Origin: Acidobacteriota bacterium
GTDB taxonomy: Bacteria; Acidobacteriota; Terriglobia; Terriglobales; Acidobacteriaceae
Direction: 5' to 3'
Length of the DNA stretch: 6,320 bases
NCBI GenBank assembly: GCA_021781255.1
Contig: JAJXXG010000081.1
Span: 1 to 6,320, forward strand
The position numbers and the translations under genes were made by a program. The notes under the pieces were generated by a model that was not told where the DNA came from, searched no databases, and worked only from the letters and a program-made list of their open reading frames with translations. Below, one piece after another: positions 6,303 to 6,320 of the stretch (position 1 is the first letter of the stretch; each line of letters begins with the position of its first letter).

Positions 6303-6320
6303 TTAATCTAGCAGGTGGGG

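Noticed and set aside
5455..6306. 283-residue open frame on the + strand opposite argJ
   Set aside because: Antisense shadow of a canonical argJ. Its composition is rich in Arg, Gly and His with no recognisable domain.
1..6320. A dif recombination site near the xerD-xerC pair
   Set aside because: I looked for an 11-6-11 site with a TTATGTTAAAT-like arm, above all in the A/T-richer gaps and at both window edges, and saw no convincing match. A profile search of the whole genome is needed to locate it.

Overview
The window (about 60% G+C by eye) looks like chromosomal DNA of an acidobacterium, most likely class Terriglobia (Acidobacteriaceae). This rests on the look of the proteins: a Wzi-family barrel with the FIPVDSWVYP...GMRPWTR core, and XerD/XerC sequences of a familiar acidobacterial flavour. 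No rRNA or other marker is present, so the assignment is an inference. All five substantial genes share high GC3 codon use. I see no IS element, CRISPR array, tRNA or rRNA gene, or phage gene.

Left part, + strand (1-2083): after the possible tail of an upstream gene, two tyrosine recombinases lie head to tail with a 4-bp GTGA overlap. The first (48-1097) is XerD-like and the second (1094-2083) is XerC-like. Both keep the complete R-K-H-R-H-Y catalytic set, so this looks like the chromosome-dimer-resolution pair encoded as one translationally coupled operon. In many bacteria the two genes are at separate loci. No dif site was found by eye.

Middle and right part, - strand (2107-6291), in transcription order from the right edge: argJ (ornithine acetyltransferase / N-acetylglutamate synthase, arginine pathway, complete and canonical); a 130-bp gap with a perfect 8-bp hairpin; a divergent E1-alpha-type thiamine-diphosphate dehydrogenase subunit with altered cofactor residues and no E1-beta partner in view; a 92-bp gap; then a secreted outer-membrane beta-barrel of the capsule-assembly Wzi family. 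The Wzi-like gene converges on xerC across only 23 bp, with no obvious terminator.

The three minus-strand genes have no shared pathway, so they look like neighbouring housekeeping and envelope genes rather than one functional system. The points most worth a second look are the coupled xerD-xerC pair and the E1-alpha-like protein with altered cofactor residues. I find no strong evidence for a previously undescribed multigene system.
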